From an uncultured Dialister sp. (GTDB taxonomy: Bacteria; Bacillota_C; Negativicutes; Veillonellales; Dialisteraceae): a stretch of 64,000 nucleotides of DNA. This document shows, one piece after another, positions 33,035 to 43,400 of the stretch. The notes below the pieces were generated by a model. It ran no database searches. It was not told where the DNA came from and was given only the letters and a program-made list of their open reading frames with translations. The position numbers were made by a program, and so were the translations under genes. The stretch is from positions 62,001 to 126,000 of the forward strand of contig UPXR01000002.1 of NCBI GenBank assembly GCA_900557365.1, in the 5' to 3' direction. Positions within the stretch are counted from its first letter, which is position 1. Each line of letters starts with the position of its first letter.

Positions 33035-33064
33035 CTCATTTGACAATATCCCGCAGTAAAAGCT
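33035..33064 (+). promoter_or_regulatory. Promoter of tRNA-Ser
   Basis: TTGACA and TATAAT are separated by 18 bases, ending about 12-17 bases before the tRNA 5' end. Both boxes match the consensus, as expected for a stable RNA gene. Confidence 0.75.
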
Positions 33065-33080
33065 ATAATAAAGAGCACAT

Positions 33081-33170
33081 GGAAGGGTGTCCGAGCGGTT
33101 GAAGGAGGCGGTCTTGAAAACCGTTAACTTCGTGAGAGGTTCATGGGTTCGAATCCCATCCCTTCCGCCA
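33081..33170 (+). tRNA. tRNA-Ser (anticodon TGA)
   Basis: The acceptor arms GGAAGGG (33081-33087) and CCCTTCC pair, followed by discriminator G and an encoded CCA (33168-33170). The anticodon loop CTTGAAA gives TGA, reading UCN codons with A/G. A long variable arm, normal for serine tRNA, and the T-loop GGTTCGAAT are present. It has its own promoter and a terminator at 33182-33207, so it is a single-gene unit. Confidence 0.97.
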
Positions 33171-33181
33171 TTGCTGCTGAC

Positions 33182-33207
33182 AGCCGCGGTTTATCGCGGC
33201 TTTTTTA
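33182..33207 (+). terminator. Terminator of tRNA-Ser
   Basis: AGCCGCG and CGCGGCT enclose a 6-base loop, followed by TTTTTT. Confidence 0.88.
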
Positions 33208-33228
33208 TATTTTACAGGGGGACTTATC

Positions 33229-34083
33229 ATGACCGTTGGAACAGGAAGCGGAATCCGCCTGCTGCGGAAAGTGCTGGGATTGGCTGTGGGCGCGTCGATT
33301 TATTCGGCAGGGCTGAATCTTTTTCTGATCCCCAATCATATCATCGACGGCGGCGTCGTCGGTATTTCCCTGCTGGCACAGGCCCTGACGGGGCTTCCCT
33401 TCACCATGCTGGTCGTGCTCCTCAATCTGCCTTTCTTTTATCTGGGGTGGAGGCGTCTGGGACTCCGGCTGGCGCTGTCATCCTTTTTTGCCATTGTCGT
33501 CCTGTCCCTCTGCTCTTCTTATTTTGAGACACTGCCGCCGGTGACCACCGATCCTTTTCTGTCTACCATCTTCGGGGGCATTATCATCGGGCTCGGGGTC
33601 GGCATTGTCATTAAATGCGGCGGTTCCACAGACGGTACGGAAATCCTGGCGATTTTCCTGGAAAACCGATCCTCCTTCTCCGTCGGGGAAATTGTGATGT
33701 TCTTCAATTTCTTCATCCTCGGCGCGGCGGGATTCATTTTCAGCTGGAATTCCGCCATGTATTCTCTCATTGCCTATTTCATCTGCTCCCGGATGATTGA
33801 TTCTGTTTCCACCGGGCTTGACTCTTCCAAGGGCATCTTTATCATTACCGATGATTATGACCGGGTGAGCGATGCCATTGTTCATGATATGCAGAGAGCG
33901 GTGACCCGGCTGCACGGCCGGGGCGGTTTCCTGAAGGAAGACAAGGATGTGCTTTACTGTGTCGTCTCCCGCTTGGAAGTGAACAAGCTTAAACAGGTCG
34001 TGACCGGCATTGACGGAGGGGCCTTTATCTCGGTCTTTGATGTGCAGGAAACCCAGGGGGGACTGCTGAAACGGAAAAAATAA
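33229..34083 (+). CDS. YitT-family membrane protein (DUF161 + DUF2179)
   Basis: This 284-residue protein has 5-6 membrane segments (about 12-35, 45-65, 75-95, 102-125, 140-165 and 170-185) with the family motifs LFLIPNHIIDGGVVGISLL near 30 and KCGGSTDGTEILA near 128. A soluble C-terminal DUF2179 domain (about 200-280) contains HDMQRAVTRLHGRGGF. Members of this family are abundant in Firmicutes; function is unknown, with transport suggested. AGGGGGA precedes the ATG. Terminator at 34096-34124. Confidence 0.88.
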   Translation: MTVGTGSGIRLLRKVLGLAVGASIYSAGLNLFLIPNHIIDGGVVGISLLAQALTGLPFTMLVVLLNLPFFYLGWRRLGLRLALSSFFAIVVLSLCSSYFETLPPVTTDPFLSTIFGGIIIGLGVGIVIKCGGSTDGTEILAIFLENRSSFSVGEIVMFFNFFILGAAGFIFSWNSAMYSLIAYFICSRMIDSVSTGLDSSKGIFIITDDYDRVSDAIVHDMQRAVTRLHGRGGFLKEDKDVLYCVVSRLEVNKLKQVVTGIDGGAFISVFDVQETQGGLLKRKK

Positions 34084-34095
34084 AATTGACGGCAG

Positions 34096-34124
34096 GAACG
34101 GTTCTTCGGAACCGTTCTTTTTTT
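34096..34124 (+). terminator. Terminator after the YitT gene
   Basis: GAACGGTTC and GAACCGTTC (9 bp) close a TTCG tetraloop, followed by seven T. Confidence 0.92.
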
Positions 34125-34251
34125 CGGAATTTCCGTTTCTTAAAAAATTTTAACGAAAAAATGACTTTTCATTTACGAAAATCCGTTTTATAATAAGACA
34201 ATTTGTGCAGTTTTGGGCACAATTATTTTTATGTTTTGGAACGGAGGAACC

Positions 34252-35559
34252 ATGTCGGAAAAATCATTGGAACAACTGGAATTTGAAGAAACGGGTGTCA
34301 CCCGCAGGGAACGATGGAAGATCATGTGGGCGTCCATCCTCGGCTATGCCATGGACGGTCTGGATGTGCTGATTCTGTCCTTTGCCATGGCAGCCATTGT
34401 CGCGGAGTTCGGCCTGTCTCTGGGCGAAGGAGGCCTCATTGCCACCTACACCCTGATTGGTACAGTCCTCGGGGGTTACCTGTTCGGTATTCTCGCTGAC
34501 TACTGGGGCCGTGTCCATACCTTTGCACTGACCATCATCCTGTTTTCTATCTTTACCGGTGCCTGTGCTTTTGCCGACAGTGCAGCTCATCTGGAAATCT
34601 TCCGTTTCCTTGCCGGACTCGGTCTGGGCGGGGAATACGGCATCGGCATGACGCTGGTTGCGGAAACCTGGCCGGCAGCCAAGCGTGCCCGTGCCACTGC
34701 AGGGGTTGCCATGGGCTGGCAGGCAGGGGCTGTGCTCGCCGCTGTCCTGGCTGCGGTTATCCTTCCTTCCTGGGGATGGAGAGGACTTTTCCTGGTAGGC
34801 GTTGTTCCTGCCCTGCTGGCTGCCTGGTCCCGTCACGGCATCCAGGAACCGCCGCTGTGGAAGAAGCGCAAGGCTTATAAAAAGGAACTGGAAGAAAAGC
34901 GGAAGAGAGGGGAAGCCCTCACTGCAGAGGAAGAGGAAGATCTGAAGTCTGCCAAATCCTTCCCGCTGAAGCTTCTTTTCGATTCTCCTTCGAAAGCACT
35001 GACTACGGTTTCCCTGACTGTCATGACCAGTGTACAGAACTTCGGCTACTACGGTATTATGGTCTGGCTGCCCATGATTCTTCTGAAGGAACACGGCCTG
35101 ACTACGGCTTCCATGTCCGGCTGGATGATTGTTACCGTTATCGGCATGATCGCCGGCATCTACGTATTCGGCGCTCTCTGCGACCGTCTGGGCAGAAAGA
35201 AGCCGTACCTGCTGTTCTATGTATGTGCGGCGGCTATGGTTTATATCTACGTCAATCTGGGATCGCCCATCGCTCTTCTCTTCGGCGGCGCTTTCCTGGG
35301 CTTCTTCTGCAACGGCATGATGGCCGGGTACGGTACGCTTCTCTCCGAATGCTATACCACCGATGCCCGTTCTACTGCACAGAATTTCATATTTAATACC
35401 GGACGTGCGGTAGGCGGCTTTGCACCGGTTATTATCGGGACCATTGCACAGAGTGAAGGATTTAATGCAGCATTCGTTCTCCTTTCCGGTGTGTATCTGG
35501 CAGCAGCACTGAATGTACTGTTCTTTGTCCGGGACACAAAGGGAATGGAAATGAAATAA
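34252..35559 (+). CDS. MFS transporter, aromatic/organic acid:H+ symporter type
   Basis: This 435-residue major facilitator protein has 12 predicted membrane helices. It carries the family loop motif GILADYWGRV after TM2 and the second-half GALCDRLGRK. The start pattern LGYAMDGLDVLILSFAMAAI resembles aromatic-acid and sialic-acid symporters, with the Asp in TM1 (D-GLD). A Lys/Glu-rich cytoplasmic loop lies at about 210-245. The start at 34252 has CGGAGGAA 4 bases before it. It is followed by a terminator at 35580-35608 and then the solute-binding protein gene. The substrate cannot be read. Confidence 0.88.
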   Translation: MSEKSLEQLEFEETGVTRRERWKIMWASILGYAMDGLDVLILSFAMAAIVAEFGLSLGEGGLIATYTLIGTVLGGYLFGILADYWGRVHTFALTIILFSIFTGACAFADSAAHLEIFRFLAGLGLGGEYGIGMTLVAETWPAAKRARATAGVAMGWQAGAVLAAVLAAVILPSWGWRGLFLVGVVPALLAAWSRHGIQEPPLWKKRKAYKKELEEKRKRGEALTAEEEEDLKSAKSFPLKLLFDSPSKALTTVSLTVMTSVQNFGYYGIMVWLPMILLKEHGLTTASMSGWMIVTVIGMIAGIYVFGALCDRLGRKKPYLLFYVCAAAMVYIYVNLGSPIALLFGGAFLGFFCNGMMAGYGTLLSECYTTDARSTAQNFIFNTGRAVGGFAPVIIGTIAQSEGFNAAFVLLSGVYLAAALNVLFFVRDTKGMEMK

Positions 35560-35579
35560 AACTGAATTTGTTTTGCAAT

Positions 35580-35608
35580 GAAGCGCTTTTCCGTAAGGGG
35601 GCGCTTTT
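35580..35608 (+). terminator. Terminator after the MFS gene
   Basis: AAGCGC and GCGCTTTT pair with inner wobble pairs (TTCC with GGGG) and a TTTT tail, starting 21 bases after the MFS stop. The ATG at 35578 that opens the downstream frame lies on its edge and is therefore unlikely to be a real start. Confidence 0.65.
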
Positions 35609-35644
35609 GTATTTCCGGGGATTCCGGGAAAGGGAGGAAATATT

Positions 35645-36456
35645 ATGAAACTGTTGAAAAAGGACTTCTGCTGGCGGCGGCTGCCATTCTGGCCGTAGGA
35701 ATTGCAGGATGCGGCGGCGAAAAGGAAAAGGCACCGGCAGGAAATGTTCTGAAAGTAGCCACCAATGCTACCTATGTGCCTTTCGAATTCAAGGATAAGG
35801 ACGGAAAGGATTACACCGGCTATGAAATCGAAGTGGTCCGGGCAGTAGCAAAGGAAATGGGAAAGGAAATCGAATGGAAGAACATTGCTTTCGACGGACT
35901 GATTCCGGCACTGCAGTCCCATGAAGTGGATATGACCGCTTCCGGGATGACGGCAACAAAGGCAAGAGCGGAAAAGATCCTTTTTGCGGCGCCGTTCTAT
36001 GAAACAAAGCTTGCGCTGGTTACAGCAGCAGACAGCCCCATTCATCAGGCCGGTGATGTAGCGGCCGATGAACAGGTGGCTCTGCAGGTAGGTACTACCG
36101 CAGCAGCCTATGCGCAGAGCAAGGGCTGGAAGGTCAGAGGCTTCGACAGTGCAGCAGATATCGTCATGGAGCTGAAAGCGGGCGGCACCCGGTCGGGACT
36201 GCTGGATAAGCCTTCCGCTGATTACTTTGTTGCTACCGACGGACATGACCAGTTCCGCGTGGTGGATGTGCCCGATTCCGAGGTGCAGTACTTTGCCTTC
36301 GGTTTCAACAAGGACAATAAGGCTCTGCAGCAGGAAGTAAACCGTGCTATCGCCAAGCTGACCGCTGACGGAACGCTGAACCAGATTCATGAAAAATGGT
36401 TCAAGACACCGCTTCCGAAGATGCCGGCTACTGCCGAGGAAGCACTGGGAATCTGA
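35645..36456 (+). CDS. Amino-acid ABC transporter substrate-binding lipoprotein, frameshifted near its start
   Basis: The body encodes a type 3 periplasmic solute-binding protein (polar amino acids): KVATNATYVPFEFKDKDG, GYEIEVVRAVAKEMGKE, FDGLIPALQSHEVDM and a closing IHEKWFK. A lipobox, AVGIAGC, precedes it. The natural start is the ATG at 35645, preceded by AAGGGAGG. Translation from it reads MKLLKKDF and stops after 17 codons, while the lipoprotein continues in the -1 frame as GLLLAAAAILAVGIAGC. One extra A in the run of five A at about 35658-35662 would join them into a normal signal peptide. The uninterrupted frame from 35578 lacks a signal peptide start and a ribosome site. No permease or ATPase gene is adjacent. 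Confidence 0.8.
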
Positions 36457-36536
36457 GAAACCCGGAATATCCCGGAAAAAGAGCAATGTGGCGCATCGTT
36501 TCGTAAAAGAAAAAGACCGCCGGACGGCGGAAATAT

Positions 36537-36581
36537 AAAAGGCATGAACGAATCCGTAAAAGGATCGTTCATGCCTTTTTG
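36537..36581. terminator. Bidirectional terminator between the lipoprotein gene and addA
   Basis: AAAAGGCATGAACGA and TCGTTCATGCCTTTT form a 15-bp stem with a 13-base loop and T's on both strands. Confidence 0.88.
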
Positions 36582-36592
36582 CTTGTCTGTGA

Positions 36593-39500
36593 TTATTCAA
36601 TGCGGATGGCTTTTCCCTGCTCGAAGGACCAGAGGAAGAGGCCCAGTACGGGTTTCCCCAGAAGGGTACTGCCTGCTTCCCGGTAGACCAGGAGCTGTTC
36701 CCGGTAATGCCTGCGGAGCTGTTCCTCCGTCATAAGCCGGTCAGTCTTGTAATCGATGATGATCAGGCCCTTTTCGCCTTCCAGGAGGCAGTCCATGACA
36801 CCCTGGAGGAAAATCTTTTCCTCTTCCTCACACTGCGGATAGAAAGAATGCGCCGGGAGAAGAATGGAGAAGGGCATTTCCTTCCGTATGCGGACGGCCC
36901 GTTTCATCAGCTTTGCCAGGGGGCCGGCGGCAAATGTAAGAAGCGCATCCAGCGGATGCCGGGGGTGGCGGGCAGAAAGAAGAATCCGCGTTTCCTCTTC
37001 CGTGAAGAATTGTTCGTTCCCCAGCCGTTCAATTTCCCGGCGGAATGCCGCTCTGTCAGCCGGAATCTTTGTGAAATCCAGCAGTTCCATGGCCTTGTGC
37101 ATCAGTGTTCCGAAAGGGGTGCCGCCGGAAAGTCTTTCTTTTTCATCGGTAAGAAATGCCGGCGGGGTGCTGTAGTCCGGAGGAAGCATATCCTCCGGCG
37201 GTGTGTCTGCAGTGTCCTCAGGCGCACCGGCGGGGATGCAGTCGTCTCCGTCCTCCACAAGGAGAGCTGACGGGAAGGGGGGCTCCTCGGCAGCGGCGTA
37301 TTCCTGCTTTTCCCTGAGGCTTACTGCAGCGGTGGCCGTGAGCTTGGACGGCGTTTCCACCGCTCCCGGATGGGGATAGGACCAGGTCAGCTGCCGGTCC
37401 ATCCAGGCAGGAGGCGGAGGCAGGCTGGACAGATAGTCTGCAAGCGGGTCCGATGTGGACTGCTTTTCCGGAGACTGCTGGTTCTGATGGGTCCACAGGG
37501 CCTTTTCCTCCTCCGTGAAAAGGCAGGGCAGGTCTGTCACATGGAAGAGAAAATCTGCCTGTCCTTCTGCTCCGTCCTCCAGATAGCGGGGAATACGGTC
37601 CAGACGGTTCCAGACAGGCTCCATGGAACGGTGGCGGAGTACTGCCGGCATGATCCAGTCCAGGTAGCTTTTGGCATCGCCGGTGATATGAGCGGGGAGA
37701 AGTTCTTTTTCCGAGGAGAAGAGGGAAGCGGCCCAGCGGTCCAGATCCTGTCCGGCATCCTTGCACAGGCCGATGAGGAAAAGCTTATCTCTGGCACGGG
37801 TCATGGCCACATAGAGAAGACGCGCTTCCTCGGCCCGGCTTTCCCTCTGTATAGCCGATTTCAGGGCAGTCCAGTACAGGCTGGGCCAGCGGGCATGGTG
37901 GGGCTTGTCATAATACTGCAGACCGAGCCCCAGCTCCTTATGAAGCAGGAAAGCGGCCTGAGAATCCCGGAGATTGAAGGACTTTGCCGTATCAGCGAGA
38001 AAGACCACCGGGAATTCCAGCCCTTTGCTTCGGTGGATGGTCATGATGCGGACCGCATCGGATGCGGCAGAAGCAGTCCGGCTCCGGAATTCTCTGGAAA
38101 TTTTGGTCAGGCGGGACAGATCGTTCAGGAAGGGATACAGTCCGTTGTGCGTGCCTGCATCTCTGGCCCGGGCGAGTGCATAGAAGGACAGCACATGAGA
38201 CTTCCGGAAGGCGCCGCCGGGGAGTCCGGAAATGTAGGTGAGGTAGTCCGAATCGGACAGAATTTTCCGGAGAAGCGGAGCAATCCCGTCCAGCAGGGAC
38301 GATTCTCTCCAGCTGCTGTATTGGCGGAGAAAACGCAGTAGGGCTTCGGTTTTGTCCGGGGACAGGACGGTCTGCTTTTCCAGAAGAGGCCACAGGAAAT
38401 CGGCCTTTTCCTCCTTTTTGAGAAGATACAGGAGGGACAGGTCCTTTTCATCCAGTCCGACGAAAAAGGAACGGAGAACCGCTGTGAGCGGGAGATCCTG
38501 GAGGGGATTGTCCAGGATTTTCAGGAGTGCCCAGAGAACCTGCACCTCATTGTTCCGCACAAAGTCATCCTCCCGGTCGGAAACGGCGGGAATCCCGTTT
38601 TCCTCCAGGGTTTTCAGAAGAACGGGCCCCTTGGAGGACACAGACCGGAGAAGAATGACGATATCTCCGTACGAAACAGGCCGGAAAGTGCCGTCCTTGT
38701 TCATAACCTGCTGCTTTTCTTCCATCATGGTGCGGATTTTCTCCGCAATGAACCGCCCCTCTGCGGCGGCACTCTGGATTTCCTTCAGTGCGGGATCGGC
38801 ATCCTCGGACTCCCGGACGGATTTGCTGTCGATCAGCTCAATGGAGACCGGACCGCCCAGGTAATTGGCCGGACGGGGATCTTCCTTCCGTCCCGGATAA
38901 AGGGCTTCTTCCTTTCCGTAGGAGAGCTCCAGCGTCTGCTCGGAAAGGATCTGCCGGAAAAGAAAATTGATGGAAGCCAGGACGCAGGCATCGCTCCGGA
39001 AATTCCGGTTCAGATCGATGCGGTACGTGAGAGAGGCCGGGTCATGGGTGTATGTATTGTATTTTTCGAGGAAAATGGTGGGGTCTGCCTGGCGGAAGCG
39101 GTAGATGCTCTGCTTGATATCGCCGACCATGAACCGATTCTTTCCGTCGGACAGAAGAGAGGTGATCAGCTCCTGTACACCGTTTGTATCCTGGTATTCA
39201 TCGATCATGACTTCCCGGTACCGGGAGCGGAGAGCCAGAGCGGTCTGCGACGGGTATTCCCTGGCCCGCATCGGATCGAAATCGGGATTGTCCCGATCCA
39301 GCAGGATGTCCAGCGCATAATGCTCCAGATCGTTGAAGTCCATCACCGCTTCCCTCTTTTTTCTCCGGGTGTAGGCTTTTGAAAAAGCAAGAGTCAGCTC
39401 CGACAGGACCCGGGCGGCAGGCTGCATGGCCCGGGTTTCCTCCAGCCACTGGGACTGCGGAACGGAAAGAATCGGCGCGATTTCTTTGGAAAATATATCC

Positions 39501-40468
39501 TTTGCCTGATTCCGGATGTCCCTGATGCGGGATACGGGAGGCAGCTCTTTGAACTGAGCCGCCGTCATGCCGAAAGAAGCAAGATCGCTCTTTTTCGTAC
39601 GGAGCGCAGCAAAGGAAAAATCTTTGTTCTCGTACAGGGGGCGCCAGCTTTCGGCGGAAGCCAGCAGGGAGAAGAAATCGTATTCCCCGGAAAGGATTTC
39701 GCCGTAAGCGGTACGGATCGGCTCGGAATTCTCCATGAGAGAAAAGATATCCCGGTAGAGATCCGCCGCTTTTTCTGCGGAGCGCACAAGGGTTTCCCGT
39801 ACGGAAGCTGTCCAGGGAAGGTCATCGAGGGATGCATTTTCGGGAAGGGCATAGGCATCGGGCAGACGGGACAGCCATACCTCCGGAAAAGCCATGGAAC
39901 GGGAAAAATTCCACAGATCCCGGACGGCGGCGCGGAGCTTTTTGTCCTGATAGCGGCCGGCAAAGAAATCGGCCGTATCCAGAAAATCCGGGTCGCCCTT
40001 CTGATAAAAGGTTTCCAGCACCTCAGTGAGGACTTCCTCAGAGAGAAGGTACTGCTCGTTTTCATCGGAAAGGATTTTTGTTTTGGGGTCCAGATCGAGC
40101 AGGTAAAAATACTGCCGGACCAGAGACTGGAAGAAGGAGTCCAGGGTGGAAATGGCGGCGTTTCCCAGAAGAGAAATCTGCTTTTCCAGATGGTGCACAA
40201 GTGCCTCCTGATGATCTTCATCGGCCTTCTTCAGCGCAGCTGTGAGGGAAGAGGATACCCGGGCCTTCATTTCCGCAGCAGCAGACTTGGTGAAGGTCAG
40301 TACCAGCAGTTCATTGATATTGACAGGATGCTCCGGATCGGTGACCAGACGGGTGATTCGCTCCGTGAGGACGGCCGTTTTTCCGCTTCCTGCCGCGGCG
40401 GAGAGGAGAAGATTCCTTCCCCGGGCATTCAGGGCGGCTTCCTGTTCCTTGGTCCAATGGTTACTCAT
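36593..40468 (-). CDS. addA: AddA helicase-nuclease subunit
   Basis: This 1291-residue subunit of the AddAB complex processes double-strand breaks for RecA loading. UvrD-type helicase motifs are visible: Walker A AAAGSGKTAVL near 24-34, TFTKSAAAEMKARV near 59, DEYQDTN near 415, FMVGDIKQSIYRFRQADP near 440, TIHRSKGLEFPVVF near 830 and VAMTRARDKLFLIG near 905. The C-terminal nuclease domain has the active-site IIIDYKTDRL near 1245. It overlaps addB by 8 bases. The full set of motifs suggests an active enzyme; length is normal. Confidence 0.95.
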   Translation of the reverse strand: MSNHWTKEQEAALNARGRNLLLSAAAGSGKTAVLTERITRLVTDPEHPVNINELLVLTFTKSAAAEMKARVSSSLTAALKKADEDHQEALVHHLEKQISLLGNAAISTLDSFFQSLVRQYFYLLDLDPKTKILSDENEQYLLSEEVLTEVLETFYQKGDPDFLDTADFFAGRYQDKKLRAAVRDLWNFSRSMAFPEVWLSRLPDAYALPENASLDDLPWTASVRETLVRSAEKAADLYRDIFSLMENSEPIRTAYGEILSGEYDFFSLLASAESWRPLYENKDFSFAALRTKKSDLASFGMTAAQFKELPPVSRIRDIRNQAKDIFSKEIAPILSVPQSQWLEETRAMQPAARVLSELTLAFSKAYTRRKKREAVMDFNDLEHYALDILLDRDNPDFDPMRAREYPSQTALALRSRYREVMIDEYQDTNGVQELITSLLSDGKNRFMVGDIKQSIYRFRQADPTIFLEKYNTYTHDPASLTYRIDLNRNFRSDACVLASINFLFRQILSEQTLELSYGKEEALYPGRKEDPRPANYLGGPVSIELIDSKSVRESEDADPALKEIQSAAAEGRFIAEKIRTMMEEKQQVMNKDGTFRPVSYGDIVILLRSVSSKGPVLLKTLEENGIPAVSDREDDFVRNNEVQVLWALLKILDNPLQDLPLTAVLRSFFVGLDEKDLSLLYLLKKEEKADFLWPLLEKQTVLSPDKTEALLRFLRQYSSWRESSLLDGIAPLLRKILSDSDYLTYISGLPGGAFRKSHVLSFYALARARDAGTHNGLYPFLNDLSRLTKISREFRSRTASAASDAVRIMTIHRSKGLEFPVVFLADTAKSFNLRDSQAAFLLHKELGLGLQYYDKPHHARWPSLYWTALKSAIQRESRAEEARLLYVAMTRARDKLFLIGLCKDAGQDLDRWAASLFSSEKELLPAHITGDAKSYLDWIMPAVLRHRSMEPVWNRLDRIPRYLEDGAEGQADFLFHVTDLPCLFTEEEKALWTHQNQQSPEKQSTSDPLADYLSSLPPPPAWMDRQLTWSYPHPGAVETPSKLTATAAVSLREKQEYAAAEEPPFPSALLVEDGDDCIPAGAPEDTADTPPEDMLPPDYSTPPAFLTDEKERLSGGTPFGTLMHKAMELLDFTKIPADRAAFRREIERLGNEQFFTEEETRILLSARHPRHPLDALLTFAAGPLAKLMKRAVRIRKEMPFSILLPAHSFYPQCEEEEKIFLQGVMDCLLEGEKGLIIIDYKTDRLMTEEQLRRHYREQLLVYREAGSTLLGKPVLGLFLWSFEQGKAIRIE

Positions 40469-43400
40469 GGGAATCCTCCTTTTCTTCTCTTTCTGCGGCG
40501 GCCAGCTCCGCTATATCGGCTCCGGCAGCAATGGCAGCGAGATTCTTTTTCAGGAATGTATTGCCGGGAAGCGGGGCATAGTCATATTCCTCTCCCGGCA
40601 GGGACGGATCGAAGCGGCAGACGGAACGGTAGGGGCAGTAGGTGCATGCCGTTTTCCCTTCGAACCGGACAGGGCGGATGGAAATATCTCCGGAGCACAT
40701 TTTCCGGTACAGGGAAAGGATATTCCTCCGTACGATGGTGAGGAGACTCCGGAACTCTTCCTCCGTGAGAACGGACGGGGAGGCATAAAAGGTCCCGTCT
40801 TTTTTCAGGCGCACGGCCAGGAAGGAGTCGGTTTCTCCCATATGGGCATCCAGATCGCGGAGAACCTGCGGGTCATTCAGGAAATACCCGGCGGCCTTGT
40901 CTTTCTCCGGAAGCTTCGGAATGCCGCCGGAAGGCGTCTGGGCGACGGCCCGCACATCGCCGGACAGGTAGATATACATCAGTGCGGCGGGAAGAAGTGT
41001 ATTTCCCGTTCTCCCCGCTTCCTCCGCAGCGGCGAGGAAGTATGTCAGGAGCTGCAGTTTCAGGCCGGCAACGATTTCCCGAAGCGATGCCTCTGCTCCG
41101 CCTGTCTTATAGTCGGCAATGACCGCCCGGTTCCCGCTGACATCAAGACGGTCGATTTTTCCTCTGAGCGTGAGGGAATCCCCTTCCTCTGCAGCGAGGC
41201 GGACAAAGAAGTCCTTTTCCAGTGCTTTTGTATCAAAGGAAGAACGGCGGCTCCATTCCCGGAAGGTCACCAGTGCATTCCGGAAGGTTTTGTTCAGCTC
41301 CCGTTCCGTATAGCGGGAGGCTCCGTCGGAATGGAGAATGCCGTACTTCATCCGGGCAGACAGATTCCGGGCGATTTCTGAGGAAAGGTGTTCAATATCC
41401 TCATCGGTGGCATCCCGCCACTGTCTGCGGTCCTTTTCGAGCGCAGCGCCGAACTGATGCAGTCCAGCATGAAGGTACAGTCCGAAGTCCGGCGTTTCGA
41501 TTCCGCCTTCCTTTCTCTCCTCTACGGACAGTCCGTACTGAAGGAAATACTTGTACGGGCAGCTCCGGTAGCTTTCCAGCCGGGTGACAGAGCTGGAGAA
41601 CCGTCCGCCGGGCTTGAACAGTCTGGCAGCCAGAGCAGGCGGAAGGGAGGAAGACCGGTTGGCATAGGAAAGACTCCGCAGCCGGGATAAAAGAAGCGGG
41701 CGGAAGTCCCTGCTGTTTGCGGCCCATGATACCAGGCCGGTCCAGTAGGAATCCTTTCCGGGGATTTTTTCCCGCAGCACGCCCGGCAGGAAAGAAAGCG
41801 CTTCCCCGGGGTGACAGAAGAAGGACGGGTCGTTCCGTTCCGGAGACGGGACAGAAACCTCCCGGACCTCCGAGGGGTAGGAAAGCGCAATCAGCCGGGA
41901 AACCGGGAAGGAAAGCTCCGTTTCTTTTCCGTCCTCCGTCATCTTCGGACGGGAAATATAGAGGACATCCCGGGCACGGGTGAACGCCAGGTACACGGCA
42001 AATTCCTCCTCGTGAATCTGCTGCATCAGATTGGAGGAAAAGAGAAATGAAGACTGCTCATAGAGCCGCTCTTTTTCCGCTTCCGTAAAGAATCCTCTTT
42101 CTTCCAGACGCTTCGGGAAATCCCCTTCTGCGGCGCCAGGAATGAACACCGCCCGGGCCTCCATGGAATATCCGCGGTCCAGTCCGGTGACGGTCACGTG
42201 ATCGAGGGAAGGCGGAATGGTGGAGTAGGTGAGCGCAGAAAGGCCGTCCTCAAACATGGCCAGAAAATCTTCATCGGAAGGACTGTCCTTTCCGGCGGCA
42301 TGGACGATTTCATCCAGAAGGGACAGGACCTTTTTCCATACCTGGAGATGGGGGCGGAGGTTTGTTTTTTCTTCGTCCTTTTCGTCCAGTGCGAAAATCT
42401 TCTGCGGGATCGACTCTGCCAGCAGGAAATCATACAGAACCGCACATTTTTCCTCTGCGGTGACGGCAGTGCGCCAGCGGCCGGTGATATCATCCAGAAG
42501 ACAGACGACCTTTTCTCTCCACTGATTGACCTGCGCCAGCTGTTCCCGTTCCCTGTCGTCGGGAGGCGGTGCCGCTTCATCCAGACTGCGGATTTCCCGG
42601 AATTCCCAGACCGTATGCCACTGGGACGGGCGAATCCGGTGGAGAAGGACGTAGTTTTCCAGACGGTCCACCTCATCCGGAGAAAGCTCAGACAGCATAT
42701 GGGTTTTCAGGAGCCGGAAAAGGAGCTCCTTCCGCCAGCCGCTTCCTTTTCGGTGTGTCTCTGCCGTGAGAAAACGGAGGAGGCGGTCCAGGAGCACAAC
42801 CAGCGGATGGTTGTTCATGGGATGCTTCTGATCGATGAATCCGGGGATCTGATACAGGGCGAAGGATCTTTCAAAAAGATCCGTATAATCGTCGGGATTG
42901 CGGAGAAGGATCAGAATATCCCGGTAGCGGAAGCCCTTATCCCGGACGAGAGATGCAATGGTCCGGGAAATTTCATCGACCTCGCTGCTCCGCTCGGGGG
43001 CTTCCAGGATATGGAGACCGACATCCGGTCTTACAGAGGGACTTTTGCCCCGGCTGAACGGGAGCGGCCGGCGGCTGAAGAAATGCTCCGCCATTTCCTT
43101 CAGGCGGAGAGAACGGAAGCGGACAGGCTCCTTCAGCACCACCGAATCGGCATGGCGTTCCTCCTGCAGAATCTGCCGGTACAGCTGCATCGGACGGGCA
43201 AAATTCCCGCTGCGGGCTGCTTCCTTCGGGGAATCCATGGGAAGCGTAACCGTTACATCCCGGGCAGTGCGGATCAGGGCGGATACGATACGGATTTTCT
43301 GGGGAACCAGTCCGTTGAAGCCGTCTATCCAGATCCGGGCATCCCGGATCATTCTGGATTTCGGGATTTCCCGCGCCAGCAGGTCAAACAGACTCCCTTC

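Noticed and set aside
34264..36600. 778-codon open frame on the minus strand
   Set aside because: It runs antisense across the MFS gene and the solute-binding protein gene, both of which have clear family motifs and ribosome sites.
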